Shown here in pieces: positions 10,186 to 25,378 of a DNA stretch of 64,000 nt. Under the pieces are notes generated by a model. It had not been told where the DNA came from, did not search any database, and worked only from the letters and a program-made list of their open reading frames with translations. Source of the DNA: Liolophura sinensis (taxonomy: Eukaryota > Mollusca > Polyplacophora > Chitonida > Chitonidae); the NCBI RefSeq assembly GCF_032854445.1, contig NC_088300.1:37660458-37724457 (forward strand). The letters run 5' to 3'. The translations under genes were made by a program, and so were the position numbers. Positions within the stretch are counted from its first letter, which is position 1, and each line of letters opens with the position of its first letter.

Positions 10186-13100
10186 AACAAGCCCCACAAT
10201 CAATATTATATAACCTCCCCTGCTTTCCAATGTGTTGTGGTTTCCATGGAAATCCGCTTAGTTCATTCAGGTTTTTTTTTTCTTCTTGATGGCTTCATAA
10301 CCCAGTGGTAGGGCTGAAATACTGCCAGTTATTTTGTGTTGCACAACAGTGCAAATGCATGTCCGATCCATTTTCCGATGTGTCATGCGATATTTAGTTC
10401 CAGGCCGTCTGTTCCATTTATCCCCGTTATGGGAACAAAACTCGGGTCTCCCTGATCTATCAGGGACAGCCCATGCACAGCATCGATTATCCTCAATGGA
10501 TTGGAGTTGCGGTTTCTGGACGACTGGCGCCTTAGCAAACCTTTTGTTAACATGACCCAAAATGTTTCGTCATGCTCTTGACAACATCCATGCCAAAGCC
10601 CTTGCAACTACAATGTGTTTTACCATTTTGTGATTGGCAATGTTGTCACGGGCTGTTTCATGCATTAAAAACCTATTCTAAGTGATGAAAATCTTGGGAC
10701 GGGTTGGTATATGACTAGACCGTGGGGACGGGGTGTGATCTTCGAAGGAAACGGTCTGAACCTGTTGTGTTGAGCCAAGGTGAGACAAACCAGTTCTCAC
10801 GGCCCGCGCTACTATTTGTAAAGAAAACACCATAAAGCCATTACGGTCAGGGTAGCTGTAAGGGATCATAATAGAAAAAGCCTGAATAGGACATACATGA
10901 GCGAGCCGTCTAAATCGGCCGTCGAGTTGAACTTCCCACCGTAACAGCTGAGTTGGCTTAGAGTGGTTAACAAAAAACCAACGTGACCCAAGAGGGTTTT
11001 GTATTGATTTCATGTCGGTGAATTGATGCGGCAGTGGGTGTAGAGGGCTGCTTGGGCCCCGAGGTGTCAAAGACAGGCCACGGCACGTCTACCCTTATCT
11101 ATACCGCTCAGTCTGCTCAATGAACACTCGGTCAATGCAGACAATACGGAACGTGTAGAAGTCAGCACCACGCCGCTCCAGCGCATGGACGCCGTCCTCG
11201 CGATATATATGATCTCAGTTGACGGCTTCTTTGCAGTTTGGTCAGATATACTGTATTGTAAGGTGCTAGCTCGCCGTGTGGGAACTTCACTCACAAGAAT
11301 ACTAGATACAGACTTAAGAAGAGTCCGAGAAAACACTGCGTATAAAGAAATGCAGACACCTTAAAGCCCGAGTCACAACTGACCACGATCCAATCTTCAC
11401 AACACGTTATGCTGGCCCAAGACAAAGATGCATTCTCTTTTATTTTCACCTTGCCAAAGAGCAATTTACTTCACGTAAAGCGGCACAGAGAGATTTAAAT
11501 ACAGGTATATAGGCAGTGCACCTCGGTCGAATGACGGTGAAGTCACAAATATATCTAGGCAGTATGTAGATCTGCTTGGCACAAAACAAAGGAGAAGAAG
11601 TCCTAACGTACATTGGGTCTCCTATTGTCAGGGTGCATACCCACCCCACTGAAGTATAATCATAGCATGGCAGCTGAAGAAAACTGTCGTCTGTGCCATG
11701 ACGGCAGTATGATCCCAAATCGATGAATGGAAGATATATATTTTGCCTCTTGGAATATAAAGAGGCCAAGATGCAAAACACAGAAATGTAATATCATTCG
11801 ATATGCGAGCACCAGTTTGTTTTTCACGCAGAAGTAGTAAATTCCTGGCATTCCGGACACGCCGACTTCTGCCTCCCGTAGCCCATCACCTGACAGCAGT
11901 CTGAAAAAAAAACGCAACTCAAGCTAACCTCTTTTCCTCGTAAAAACCTTCTTGTTGCCATGGTAATGACTACCAAAGAGTCATAAGTGTTTAACGATCT
12001 ATACAGCTCAAGCATATTCTTTTTGTCTGAATGAGTTTCACTTTGTGTTTGTTATAAGATAAAATAACTCAAGACTATTGATATGATAATCAAGGGCTAT
12101 AACGTATGAAACGCATCATATGCGTTGTGTCTATGTGCCTGTATGCCACCTCCGGTGAAAAATCTAACGTGCACAATTTTTTTTTTACATTTATACAAGG
12201 CATGCCGTGTTTACCTAGACTGAAACATATTTCATTTCAGGTAGATATTGCATTTACAAACCTATCTGAAATGGAATAGTTTTCGTTCATGCATACTATA
12301 ACAGAGTAACTACAATAATCGAATACTTTTGCGAATCTATATTCCATCAAAATGGATGCGACGTAATGTAATTCCTCAGATGAATACAGGTCATTTTGTC
12401 CCAGAATTTCATCGTTATGTCTCCTGAATGAATGTAACAAACGTGAGCAAATTTTCATGGTTTCATGGTATGGTATGAAATAATGACATTGATTTATTTG
12501 TAGTTGCAAGCTTAAGAAGCCATACTTGGGAAACAACTGTATATGTTTATTAAGAGCAAGACCTACACAATAAATTTCAGATAGTTCTGAATAATGAGAT
12601 GTCCGAGGAAATATCGAAAAAAATATCTAAAACAGTTAATAAAAAATTAAAATAACAAAGAAACAAAAACAGAGAGACCACATTATTCTATGACCAGTGC
12701 ATATGTATACATGAAGATTACCTATACCCATCTTGCTATCTCGTATAAATACTTTTTCTAAACAATTTGTGAAATCGTTATGATAATTCTGACATCTTAA
12801 TCATGTCGGCATAATACTATTTGCACGTGGATATGAATAATGTTGATAATGTCAGTGCCATAATGCTATAATAATAACGTCGCTTTGCTTTATGATATGT
12901 GCAAATAACAACAGACGAAAAAAAAACAATAGATGCCAGAAATCATATCTTACAGTCATATATATTTTTCATTTATTATATAGTTGTTGTAAAATTCTTT
13001 ACAACATATACATGTAGCTTAAATGAAAAATTTATTTCGGTTACAAATGCAGTAATTATATATATGTTATTATTCCAGATAATTAAGGGCAAAGTAATGA

Positions 13101-16100
13101 ATGCCGTAAGCCCAGGAGATGAGTAGATGCACAATGACGAAAAAGTTCAAAAGAACACCAAAGCTTTAAACAATTTGGACGACAATCAACTTCTGTTTGG
13201 CGATTTTTTTTCCTCAGATCTGAGACGATAGGCGTTCTAAACTGTTAGAAAATATATTAAAATGACTAAATCTAACTTTAAAATCTGTTGTAAGATACGG
13301 TAAACCCACGCAAGGTTTACCGGAAAAGAGCGATGATCGATGAATTTAAAGAGTCAGTTAGAGAGATGCCTTTGGTTTTGACAAATATTTCTGCTGGTCA
13401 TTCAGAAACGAAGACCAATCATGATGGAATTTTCGCCTGAGTTCGCCAGAAGCTGTTGATCCAAAAGCAACTTGATAGGGACTTAACTGGGTGCGGGACA
13501 AAGAGTAATCTCCGCACCATTTAAATAATGAAATATAGAACTCGAAGAGAAGGAAAATAAGAGGCTTCAGTCGTTCAAGGTGATCATATCAACTGTCAAT
13601 GGGCTCAGCAGCTACAATAGCCATACGACATGGCAAAGGGTGTAACGAAATGAGAGCTCATACATTGGCCACCGACAAACAAGCGAACAAAAGACCATAT
13701 TGTCTGCCTTAAGCACGGCCATTGTGCTAACTAATAGCTACAATATTATGAATATTTTAACTTCGTCAGATATTCTCGCTTTTAAGAGAACGACAATGGT
13801 TCCAATTAAGTGAGCAGCGCTGGGATCGGTGGGCGTGTACACGTGACGCGGGCCAATGGGAGGCCAGGGTCGAAAAGTCATTCCGTACATACCGCAGATA
13901 TAGCGGAGCGTTTGGAGGACAAGTCGATAAACGAGGCAGAAGTAACAGACATTTTGTGATGCATTTGTTGACTTAAAGATGATAAAAAAGAACTCCGTGA
14001 AAAATTCTTGCGCTCTGGATTTTGTCGTAATTTCCAACATTCTGAAAACAAAAACTGATTGTCATATGATAATAAAACAGTAGTAGCACTTTTAAGAAAG
14101 CAAGCAGCAAAAGTCTTGAATCATTTGTGACAGTCTTACTTGAATCGTTCTTAGATTTGCATCGTTAAAACGAACCTAATTTTCCCTCCTGTCGTCTCTG
14201 GACGATCACACGTATCTGAAATCTGGAAGACGAGAGAAGATAGGAGTACCGTGTTACGTACCATTCAGCGATTCGGGGTCATATATACTGTCATCTGGTG
14301 GACAGGACATAAGCGGGCGCCAGCTGCATGGCCCACCACCGTTCATACAAGCTGTATTTAAGTCTTGTTCATTGCTGCCACGCATGCCCCGCAAATAATG
14401 TATACATACTCATTCAACAAGAACAACTTTGGGACATATTCTGCAGACTCAATAAGCAATGATTAGGGATAAAACATTATGTGAATGCATCTCATATTAT
14501 ATGATATCAGAGTTAATAAAAAATAAAGGCTAGAAACTAAGAAAGACCAAAGCATCTGTTCGTTCTTTACACTGAACACTATTCTGCTTCGAAGGGCAAC
14601 AGTTTTATATCAAGAAATATCAAGTGTTAAAATGATTCTTAAGTTTAAAAAACAATTATCATGTAACTCGTTTTACAAATTTTGGTAACTTAGTTACCTA
14701 TTTGGAACGGTAACACGCGCGCAGACGAGACTGATATTTTGTCAAAGGTAATTATTTGGGATACTCTTAAATAACAAACAAACATTTGACTGGATTTGCG
14801 CTGATTGAGTTTGTGCCCAAATCTCCCGCATAGCTTCTGTATAATATTTTGCGTTTGTTCACATTTTGAGGGTGGTCTCCACTGTACGCTAAGCTGAACA
14901 GTTGCTGTATGGATTCACGTTTGGCAATGGCTTGTTATCTTACTACGTAAACAGAAACTTTAGACATCGCAAACACGCATGAAAGGCGAATAAAAGAGGA
15001 CGACATTAATTCGATAATGGAATAATCGGTCACAACCACCAATCCTTGTAAACGGCACATTACGGTAAGGACGGCAGGCATTTAGGCGCCGTACCAGACA
15101 GAGGCTGTTCTGTTTTCACGGTTATGTTCACAACTTTGGATTTTACCAAGACATCGAAGAGGGCGTGGCAACACCTGTGTCAAGTGTTGTTATGTAACAA
15201 AATACGGCCACAGGAAACAAAGTACGTGAGCACAATATACCATTCCTGTCGTTAACACCTTTAGCATTTATGCAAACCCCAGACCGCACTACGGTCGTAC
15301 GAACCTAACATTTGGCCCGAAAAGACATGGATATGTTTCAGCTGATAGGTCACACCTGGGAAACTCTACCTTCAATTAGACCATGTGTCACATTTCTCAT
15401 GCAACCCGGCGTTCCCTTCCTTGGCATCAGCCGTGTGCAGGTTACCGTAACTGACATAGGAATCTTCTGTTAGAAGATGTTATGTAGCTGCTAATGTAAC
15501 TTTTGATATTAGACTGCAAAGCGAGTGGCCAATTAGGCGTCAATAGGGGAATTAATCTATTTCGTATATGCATGTGGACACCCGAGGCAAACAATATCGA
15601 CCAGGTCCGATTCCTGATTCAGTCTCAGCCGTCAAGGTACGAACTGCATGTTCTTCCTGACACACTTCATTTAAAAGATGACTTAAAGAAATCTCATTTT
15701 TGACCGATTGCTACCATTGCTACTGCAAACCACGCATCGCTGAATTTAAGCACACGTTATATACTGAGGCTCGTGCCAGCAATCTCCATGCAGAGTTATC
15801 GAATACTTAACTGCACTCAGGTCAACATACCTATGCTGAGGAGATGTACAGATTCTGAAGTGCACGATGATGACTTCGGCTGAACATCTGGCGGATCGAC
15901 CGAAGTCTTTACCAGATCTATAAATATATGATGACTTCCAGCACCTTACTTATTCAACTCACAGACAACATCGGCACTGTCATTTAACGTGCACTCTTTC
16001 CCACCTAAAGTCATTGGAACTAAAATGCGGCATCGACTCGAATCACCATTGCACGGGAAAATGTAGTTTCTGTTATATCCGTATAAATGGTAAAACCATG

Positions 16101-16928
16101 AGATAAACTAACTTATGATGTCAGTTTGTAAGAACAGAGGTTGTAATTGGTGATTGTGTGACTTGAGGTGACGAGATTCTTTATGACACATGTCGTGATG
16201 GAGACTAGGCTCATGTACAAATGGGTGCCATCGCGACATAGCGATTGTTATCCAAAATGATGGTAGGGAGAGATGGGCGTAAGAATGTGGATATCGTCTT
16301 GTCCTACTTGATATACATAATGAGAAGTGCATAAAACATTTTAGAATGTCTGATATATATTAAGGAAATCTGATATATAACGGAATGACCTTACATCTGC
16401 TTTAAATACAATTACGCTTAATTCAGAATTATATTAAACGTTATTAAAATTCAGTGCGTAATCGCGGAAGAGCATCGGTGCCCTGCCTCCAAGAAAGCAG
16501 CTATGGCTACGAGAAAAAACATCACAGATGTTCCCATCTCGCTTACAGGACTACAGAATGAAGCGTAAACCCCGCGCAACTACAACAGTGTGATATTTGG
16601 CAGATAGTTATACGTAAGCGATCAACCCGGCCTCTCGTCAATTTACCTCAGTTAAGGTTTTATTCTAAACCGTTATATAAATGCATACATACTGGCAATT
16701 TATACATGTACGCCTACCTAGCATGATGGATTAAGCAGAATTAGGTTAAAAAGTGCAGCGATATGTTAATTCCAACACGTCAATGGTCATAACTTACTCA
16801 GAGTGCTGTGTACTGATGACATTTTATAAACAATCACATGAAAACAATGACATAAAACAATCACATGAAAACAGTGCAAAGGAACCAGGCCTCGGGGATG
16901 CTTAGTCCGCCGGCAGAATCCTGGTTTC
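10186..16928. other. Gene-free intergenic DNA
   Basis: Open frames on both strands are short, lack initiation or splice context and resemble no family I know. About 12.0-13.1 kb is markedly AT-rich. Conserved enhancers of the neighbouring Delta gene could lie here, but they cannot be recognised from one sequence. Confidence 0.5.
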
Positions 16929-16940
16929 TGCAAGAATACA

Positions 16941-17122
16941 TTTATTTGATTTATTTATTTGATTGGTGTTTTACGCCGTACTCAAGAATATTTCACTTAT
17001 ACGACGGCGGCCAGCATTATGGTGGGAGGAAACCGGGCAGAGCCCGGGGGAAACCCAAGACCATCCGCAGGTTGCTGACAGGCCTTCCCACTTACGGCCG
17101 GAGAGGAAGCCAGCATGAGCTG
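16941..17122 (-). repeat. SINE, 5'-truncated, with 12-bp target duplication
   Basis: On the plus strand it reads tail-first: TTTATTTGATT-type tail, GATTGGTGTTTTACGCCGTA, CTTATACGACGGCGGCCAGC, then CTTACGGCCGGAGAGGAAGC. The direct repeat TGCAAGAATACA flanks it at 16929-16940 and 17123-17134, showing retroposition. The tRNA-like head is missing. Confidence 0.9.
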
Positions 17123-17134
17123 TGCAAGAATACA

Positions 17135-19420
17135 ATGTACAAGACTACAACATGGAGAATAAACCCAGAACAGTGAGGGACAGTATAGTTGGCAAATGGT
17201 CAATCCTAACCGTTCAAATCCGGTCTCTCGTCAATTTGAAGACTCATGCTTTGTGTTCTATACAGGAGATGCTGTACTCAGTGAAGGTTTCGGAAAAGCA
17301 TCCATCATTAACATGTGCCATGGTTGGTCAGCATTTTACATGCCTGTTGTAAAGATCGTTGTGCATGACACGTGACTTTCTAGCTCAAATAAGCTAGCTA
17401 CACTTGCCTCACTTTTGACTTCACCTTGGTCAAAACATGGCACCAAAGTATGTCGGAGTTATTAGCTTTGGCAACGTAATGGAAAAAGGTACTTCTCTAG
17501 TTTGTAATGGTTCTTACACACGTAAGTTTAGTGGTTTTCCTGTAGACTTCAGTCACGTGGAAGGAATGAAAAGATAATACTGCGAAACAGATATATGTTT
17601 TTTTATTCATTCCATTATACAAGAATGAATATAAAGGTGAAAGTGTATAAGTGAGTCGCATACGTAAATGATGTACAGTACCGGGGAAATGAGATAAAAT
17701 GAGGAAATGTTATACAGCGATATTGAAAAGATGTATGTGCGGCAATATGAAAATTATGTGACTTACATTTAATAGCAAAAACTATGAGAGCCAGGCGCGT
17801 CCTGCAAATTCCCCAAACATTCACAAATACACACAAGTTATCTGTATAGCTCAACTAAGTGTTCAAAACATTGGGTACTATGTTATGAGAGTTTTGCATA
17901 CACCCGCCACTCAATGTTCGTCACTATACCACGTGACTAACTAATCATACCGCAGACTATGTTCCTCTTTGCTATACACGTGCTCGATAGCCACAAGACT
18001 CTATATAAGTTTGTTAATTGTTAGCGGCGAGCTAAAGGCGTAGCAATTGAAGTTTGAGTTATATATTGTGAGATATTAATAGTACCAAAGCATATATATA
18101 TACATTTGTGCTTGGTGCTGAATTAAAGCGTGCAGCGTTGGAAGATTTATTTAAAAAAGCTTAATACTATATTAATATAAACATTACTTGTCAATGCATA
18201 ACTCTTCCTTTTTTATTTCTTTGCAGTGTAATAGTTAATTGATATTCTCAGCAATGTATAGCATTGAATAATTGTCCAGTGAAGCAATCAGAATACCACA
18301 GATAAGACTTACATGTATTGCTGGCGTTTTACCTTAATTAAAGTAACTGTGCATCTAGATATGTAAATTACATGTCATTAATATTTACACCTTCTTCTGT
18401 CATCAGAACAATTTAATAATTCAGCGATGCCTGTATGTGTTAATAATTCAAACGTTGTTTCCGCTAGTGTATGATATATCAGGATATGATTTCAAACCCG
18501 ATTTATTATTTACTGGCCACAAATTACATACAATAGCTGATATGGAGTTAGGCCAAATGGCGCTGGCAAGAGCAATGCATGCGCTGCGCACATATAACTC
18601 GTTGGTTTCTGCTGCCACTACTGAAAAAAAAAAAAAAAAAACAAAAAAAAAAACACGTCCCTATGGCGTGTTTGACAGTGATTTATCTTTCAGGAAAAGA
18701 CCAGTCATCTGTGGACTGCGAATATTTGGAGTTTCTAACTGGAGTGAATGGGGAGCCGATCTTAGTCACGCTATTTGAAGAGTCACGCATGTGGACATTA
18801 TGCACGCAACGTGCACGGTGAGAGGGAAAAAAGAGCATGCAATTGCGATGTGCTGTACTATATTTCCGCTGCACACGCAAACAGAATAAAACATGGCAAA
18901 TTATACCAAAATATATCCATTTTTGTTTTTCTAACACAGCAGACTTTTTTAAATATACTACTCTTTTAATATTGTTGACTGTATTTATATAAAATTGGGT
19001 AGCATATCCCGTAATTTCATCGTAATTAATTGCCAGTAAACTGTGACACTTTTCTCTTACAATGCACTATGGCATTATTCCACACTGTGCGATTCTTGGT
19101 TATTGTATAAACAAATACTATAAATAGCGGCTGGCTAATTGGCAATGTCATGTGGGCTACAACAGACGGTGAGGTGGAGATAGGAGATGAGCCCCATACA
19201 TGATGCAAGTCAATGAATAGAGGCATGTTAATTTGCTACCCTCCACCCATTCGTTGCCCTACAATGTCCTGTCCTTACCTAACCAGCTTTATAAATGTGT
19301 CTTACATATGTATTGCAAATAGATTTAAATCTATAACAACCTCGAATAGTTTTTCTTTGTGACTGAGAGGTTAGCTGGTCAGGCAGTATTCAAGCAAACT
19401 GAAGCACCACTAAATAATAC
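17135..19420. other. Gene-free intergenic DNA with an A-rich tract
   Basis: No supported gene. A run of about 30 A interrupted by one C lies at 18624-18653. It is of the kind left by a retroposon tail or slippage, and no retroposon body is evident upstream. Confidence 0.5.
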
Positions 19421-19545
19421 ATGTTTATTTATTTATTTATTTATTTGTGCACGTGTTGTTTAACGCCATACTTGTGGATGGGGAAAACCTGGCTCTCCGG
19501 AGTAAACCATCGGCCTGTGACGTACAGATATGCACCCGTATTATT
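19421..19545 (-). repeat. SINE-related fragment (second family)
   Basis: A (TTTA)n tract is followed by TTTAACGCCATACTTGTGGA and CTCCGGAGTAAACC, then GACGTACAGATATGCACCC. The same skeleton (CGGAGTAAACC, GACGTA.AGATATGCA) recurs at 26.4-26.5 kb and, weakly, at 46.4-46.5 kb, so this is a dispersed family distinct from the main SINE. Confidence 0.55.
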
Positions 19546-22500
19546 GATTGAAGACAGGTGGCCTTCAATGAACGACAGCTTAACCTAACTTTCCTTTTGA
19601 TGAATGTCATTAAAACAACGTTGTCCACATACAGTCTAATGAGACAATTGCCAGGGTAAAAAAACAACGAATGCTTTTCACCCCTTATTGCTATGTTTTA
19701 AACATTCCATAATGTTGTGGTTCTAATAATCAAATGTGCACCTAGGCGATAAATTTCGGTAAATGCATGCACCTATAGTAAATTATAAATACAGTAACAT
19801 ATACATGCATAAAACACAGAAATACACTTTTTGGCATTGGTGCTGGGTAATAAAGGCTGTTCTCAGGGAGCGGACATTTTCTGGCCGTTCATGAAAAAGG
19901 GATTTGATCGGGAACACATAGGACCAAGAGGACACCTTCCACTCGAGAAATGTTTCCTTTTCACAAACAGTTATAGAATTTCTTTACGAGTTGGCGAGTG
20001 ATGAATGGTCTTATATACATGTCGACATTGCAGGACAACATTTTGTTTTACACATTTTGATTTGTTTACATCGTTAAGGATGCAACATTGAAATGGCAAT
20101 TAAAAGTTTTTTTTAAAACTTTGTAAAACTTGATCTGTATAACAAATGTATTATAATTTGTCCCGTCGAGTGTTGGGCAACACTCAATTCCACCCTTTCC
20201 CGACACAAGCCACCCTTTTCATAATCCCGCCAAAGAAGAGATTTGTCCTCTCACAGTTCTCCATCCTCATCGCCGTCCGTCCCCTTCCCAAAATAATATG
20301 GTGGTAACCATACATTCCGGAAATGCAGATGCGCTGGAATCTTTCTTTGGGGCTCCATTGTTAGCCTAATGATCATGTTTAAACATTAGGCATGTAATAC
20401 TAAACCATAAGCATACCCTTACCATTGATCTTCAGTCAGAAGGTGTGGAAAAACCGGCAGCAAGGACTGGAAGATTTTAACGATAAATTTCCCAAAACTT
20501 TCTAATTCCTCTTTTTCGATTTCTTGCTCAACAGCCATTTTCAGCGCTGTATATGAACGTGAAGATGCACAGCTGACGAGCCAACATGGTGTATATAATA
20601 TATAAGATACCTTATTAAGATATGTCATATGATTTTGCCTACAATATTTAAAAATAATTCAGAATAAAATATAATTTAAGACTTAATCAACAGTTGGTTA
20701 AGACAAGAAGCTGGAAGTGAGGTGGGTGGGTGGGGAGGGGGGCAGGCGTAAATCTTACGGGGTATTGAGTCAGGGGCTGGCGTCTGTACCCTGCCTGAGC
20801 AGTTGTTTGTAGTCCAGTAGGCTAAAATAAGGGGGCTTTGTTTCATAAAGGCTTAAAGGTAGAACAGAGCAGATGTTAAAGCAAATAAGACATTAAACGA
20901 GATGTGGCTGTATCAAATGATTCTGTGATTCTGCCACAGATCACGGGTAACACTATAATGCCACACTTACGTATACACCCCGTTAATTACCGAATGGTTT
21001 TCCCACCATGTGTTACAGGTAACGCTGGGTCGATGATGTCACCCAGCTAAGCAGTGGATTAGCAATTGACAAGAATTAACCACTTAGTGAGTCGCCATGA
21101 CCCGCATCAGTCTCACAAAGACTATACTTCTGTTGTTTATGCATAGGCATTACGTTAGGCAACTGTACATAACAGCAGCATCAAGCACCTGAATAGCGGG
21201 GCTCTTTGATCTATTACAAATAAACTAATTCCTCACATAGGCCTTTTTACATATACGACCAGAGATGAACTTCGTGTGTACAAATAAATGGTTTAAAAGG
21301 TCATTATGTAGACAGGCTTTGTCTAATACCAGGAGTTCGACCAGGTGACTTAGCATGACGTAAATCGAGTTTGGAGTCTAACAAATAGGTGTGATGTGGC
21401 CAAAGAATGGCATGGCTACTTAGCACTGTTTGAGCTTCAAATCTTTGAACTGTGCTACACGACCGTTTTGGCCAACCACCGCAAAATATCTACAATGTCG
21501 GCCAGACCATCCTTTTCCTGAAAAGAACAATAAACTGGCATCGGTAGTTCCCACACAAAAGGACAACATTGGATACAGCAGTGCACATGATTCGTTACCA
21601 AAGTATACACAGCAATAATATCAAACAGCGTTTCGGTGAATATTCGAGAACAATTATATAAGTGAAAGCATGTTGACCCCTTTTTATTATATATTTCAGA
21701 ATGGTCAATATAGAGTAATACAGAACAAAGAACCACTATCCATACCAAGATTGGTTTTAAGTTGTAGCACGTAGCAAAGGTTTTAGGGTTTAATTCGTCC
21801 CAGGTTCCATTCATGGTTAGCGGATTAAACTATAAACCATCACATGGCAGTTTGTAGCAGTTGGCATAGGTGTTTATTTCCAGTGACAAGTTAAAGTGAC
21901 ACAAGTATGACAAGGTGTTAAATCCGGTCAAATGTTCTGAATCTCTGGGTACTGGGTATATCAGTTAACGCAAGAGAGACGCAGGTGGGGGTGGGGGTTG
22001 GGGTGGGGGGAGTTACCGTAGTAAACTGGCATTCTTGACACGACGTGTCACAGAGAAATAATATACTGGACTGAGTTAGGTAAATGTGATTAAATCTTAA
22101 CTTATTTTCTTTTACCTGCGTGAATATCAAATTAAAGGTAAATTGCCTGTTACCTACTGTTTACACATTATTGAAAGTGGAGCCACAGGAAACGAGTTAC
22201 TGTTCCATACAAAGCGGATTACGTGATCAGATTGTAGGTCACCCATTGTTTGTCTTGACAGAGACGTTATAATCCCAGGGCTGATTATTTATTGGGCAAT
22301 TCTAATGGTGTCACAGTATTGGTTACATGTCTCCACTACTTGCATGCAGACAACATAACCGTCTTAATAAATCTGCTCAATGGTTGGCGTACACGCGTAC
22401 ACAGTTTAATCGGGAATCACCGGGAACGTGTAATTACAGACTTACGGCTAAGTGAGATGCCTCGTGTCATGTACATGTCACCAACGTTACCTTGACGTAC

Positions 22501-24009
22501 AATCACAGAGTTTGACAATGACATTTCCCGGAATTTGTCAGTGTTTTCCATGCCACAACAAGCCATCCTGACGATTCCTCAAAATACGGTCTGTGTTGAT
22601 TTAGAAAGCACATGGTTCTGCATCCCACTCCTTGTTTTATTTACGCGCTGATGTAACCCTCGTGACTCACAATTTCACCCTAGTCCCATAGTTTCACGGT
22701 ATACTCATCATTTCACAGCAGATTCATAATTTCACAAGGCTCTGCCACTCTGATTGTCTCAGATGGTATAGCTATTCTATCGGGAAAACTTGCCACGAGA
22801 AAGCTTAATGCAAAACTATGAAAAAGCCTCCTGCATTAAGAGGAAAGGATCATTTTGTGACCACCCTTGATAAGCTACATTTTATACAAGTGTCTTTGCA
22901 TGACCACTTAGTGGTTAAACTCACTGTCTCTATGAAACCTATGCATATTTACCTGAAAGTCTGCATTAGTTATGGACACAAGAAAACGTAATCATATTTG
23001 CACTTGACGGATGTTTTTTAAGATTTTATCTATTTCGTGCAACACAGATATATGCGAATTTATACGCGAAAATATGCACATACACCAAACTCATCCCAAA
23101 GTAAAATTTAATAATTTGGCGACAGAATTATAGATTATCATATTTATATTACAAATACATGTTGAAGTAATTACTATCATTATTGTTTGGTCATTATAGA
23201 TTGTATGGCAAGTTTTTTAGTGGGACGTTTTTAGCTCCCTCCCCCTCTTCCCATTAAGTTTGGCGTATCATAGCCCGTCTCAGAATATTGGATTTTACAA
23301 ATGTATGGGGATTTTTATCTATCACTTTCAGGCCTTTTTTGTTGATATAAATTAGAAACAGCAATTTCCAATTCAAATAACTTCAACAGGACACCAGTGG
23401 TGAGACTCAGCCTAAACAAGCCTATAAGTGCGTCGCAAAGACTCCACAGGCCAACCTTGTCTAGTGGTGGCAGTGATACAAAGCGGCACATGCGCTGTGA
23501 GGAGGTTGGTATTTTTACACACATGTCAATTTGAGACGTATTTAGACAACTTGTCAGTCAAACAGTTTAAATCAGATTGGAAAACGATTCTGCGCAAGAA
23601 TTAACCTCCACTGAGGGAGCTTGTGCGACTGTTGGCTGTAAATTGTATAAGTGTGTTTTTTCCTTATGCTGTGGCACTGTTCCCAAACCCTGAATGTATG
23701 TATGGTTTTACATGTATATATGTACATCAATATACCATGGGAACTGCGGTACAATTTTCTGCAATGAATGAAACCGATTCAAACATTTAAGCATCTGTTT
23801 ATAACGGGTTAACAGCGTGGTTTTCTTGTACGTACATTGAGTACCAAGGCTTAAGCTACATTGTCCAAACAGTTATCTTCATAACAGACGACAAGTAACA
23901 CTGCATGGAACATCTTATCCCGCCTATTATAGGCTCTGTCCATAAAAAATGAGCCTGTTTCCGTTTACTTGTTTTGGGATAATTTTTCACGAGTATCGTT
24001 TGCATATAT
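19546..24009. other. Gene-free intergenic DNA with two G-quadruplex-type runs
   Basis: No coding region supported. Two plus-strand G-run clusters, 20724-20742 and 21987-22010, each meet the four-run G3+ rule for a G-quadruplex. The rest is unremarkable AT-rich sequence. Confidence 0.5.
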
Positions 24010-24155
24010 CGTACGTGAGAAGGTCTGCCAGCACCTGCGGATCGTGGAGGGTTTTCCCCTGGGTTCTGCCCGGTTTCTTCCCACCATAATGTGGGCCACC
24101 GTTGCATAAGTGGAGTTAACTGTGTAAATGAACAACCAAATAAATAAATATTAGA
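24010..24155 (+). repeat. SINE, degenerate and 5'-truncated
   Basis: Contains GAAGGTCTGCCAGCACCTGC, GGGTTCTGCCCGGTTTCTTC and CCACCATAATG, diverged counterparts of the main SINE core, ending in an AAATAAATAAAT tail. The usual ATATTCTTGAGTACGG is eroded. Confidence 0.7.
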
Positions 24156-25365
24156 ATGAGTTTACCTCTGCATAGTTCTGAGATCGGCTGGTCACGTTCC
24201 CTGCTATATTTCCTCATTTACCGCACGAATCGTTACATACATCAAGTAACATCCATCAACATATCTAAGGTGAATATCACAGAGAGGAATAATTTTTTTC
24301 ATAACTTGAAGTAATTTTGAATTAAGGTCACCTAGTTAAATTAGAAATATTGAAAGGCCACAATTTACGCAGACGTATACTGGAGCATCCGCCCTGACAG
24401 CCAGCAAAGTTCGGCACCCGCCATCTCGGATCACGTGACTGGGTTGCTAGGCTGGGCTCGACTGCTCATCCCAAAAGTGAGAATCTTTAACAATGGTTTA
24501 TATACATGCTTCTTTTCATTATTACAAGGCTGATTAAATTTAATACTCTGACAACACTTTGTCCATTAATGTATGTAATGCGCACATACCGCGAGTAAAT
24601 CTTCTTCCGGAACGACTCGTGTCTTGCAACGGCTCGGATGCTGATCTGGCTCGGATTCAGATCAGAGCATGCATCGGTTACATTTGTGTTTATTGCGACG
24701 ATGTGGTATTTAATATCGACGGATAATGATGTTGTATGAATGCAGAACAACTTCAAGATGAAGCGAAACCTTTTGATGCATTTCTTGCAATAACTTTCTT
24801 TAATAACTGATTATTTAGTTTGTGTAACAGAATATGTCTAGGCTCATTTAATTCATACGTCATCACCTTCCCACTCAGTATTTTTGTCTGCCATCGTCAT
24901 AACTCAGGTACTGCTAAACACCAAATAATCTCCACAGCTTTCTGTATGAGATAACCATGCCATTGTTTGGTTAGACTGGACCAATATAAGTACCAGTTCA
25001 TGTGATAGGTTTTCTCTGTGCCCGAGTCTGACACAGGCATATATAGAACAGATGCAAACTAGCGCAATTTTCTTCAGTAACAATACCTTACGGCATTGCC
25101 CTGTACTCCCCTTCCTATATATGTATATATGTATATGTTTGCTTGGGGCGATGTGACTATGAAGAGTCATTAGGTATGTGCATATATATACTGTGGCACT
25201 GTGAGTCCATGCCGCCAAAGTGCTGTCGTCACTGAAGTATCATGCCGAAGACATCATGCAGGCATGACGCCCCATCCAATCACGTTATACTGACACTGGG
25301 CCAACCAGTCATTTTTCCCTGCTCTAAACTCTCAGTGCTGAATGCCAAACAAGGCAGTAGCAGTA
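24156..25365. other. Gene-free intergenic DNA
   Basis: Nothing beyond short TA-rich runs was recognised in this stretch. Confidence 0.4.
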
Positions 25366-25378
25366 CCATTTTGAAAGT

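Noticed and set aside
16865-17176. Plus-strand frame of about 100 codons
   Set aside because: More than half is antisense SINE sequence.
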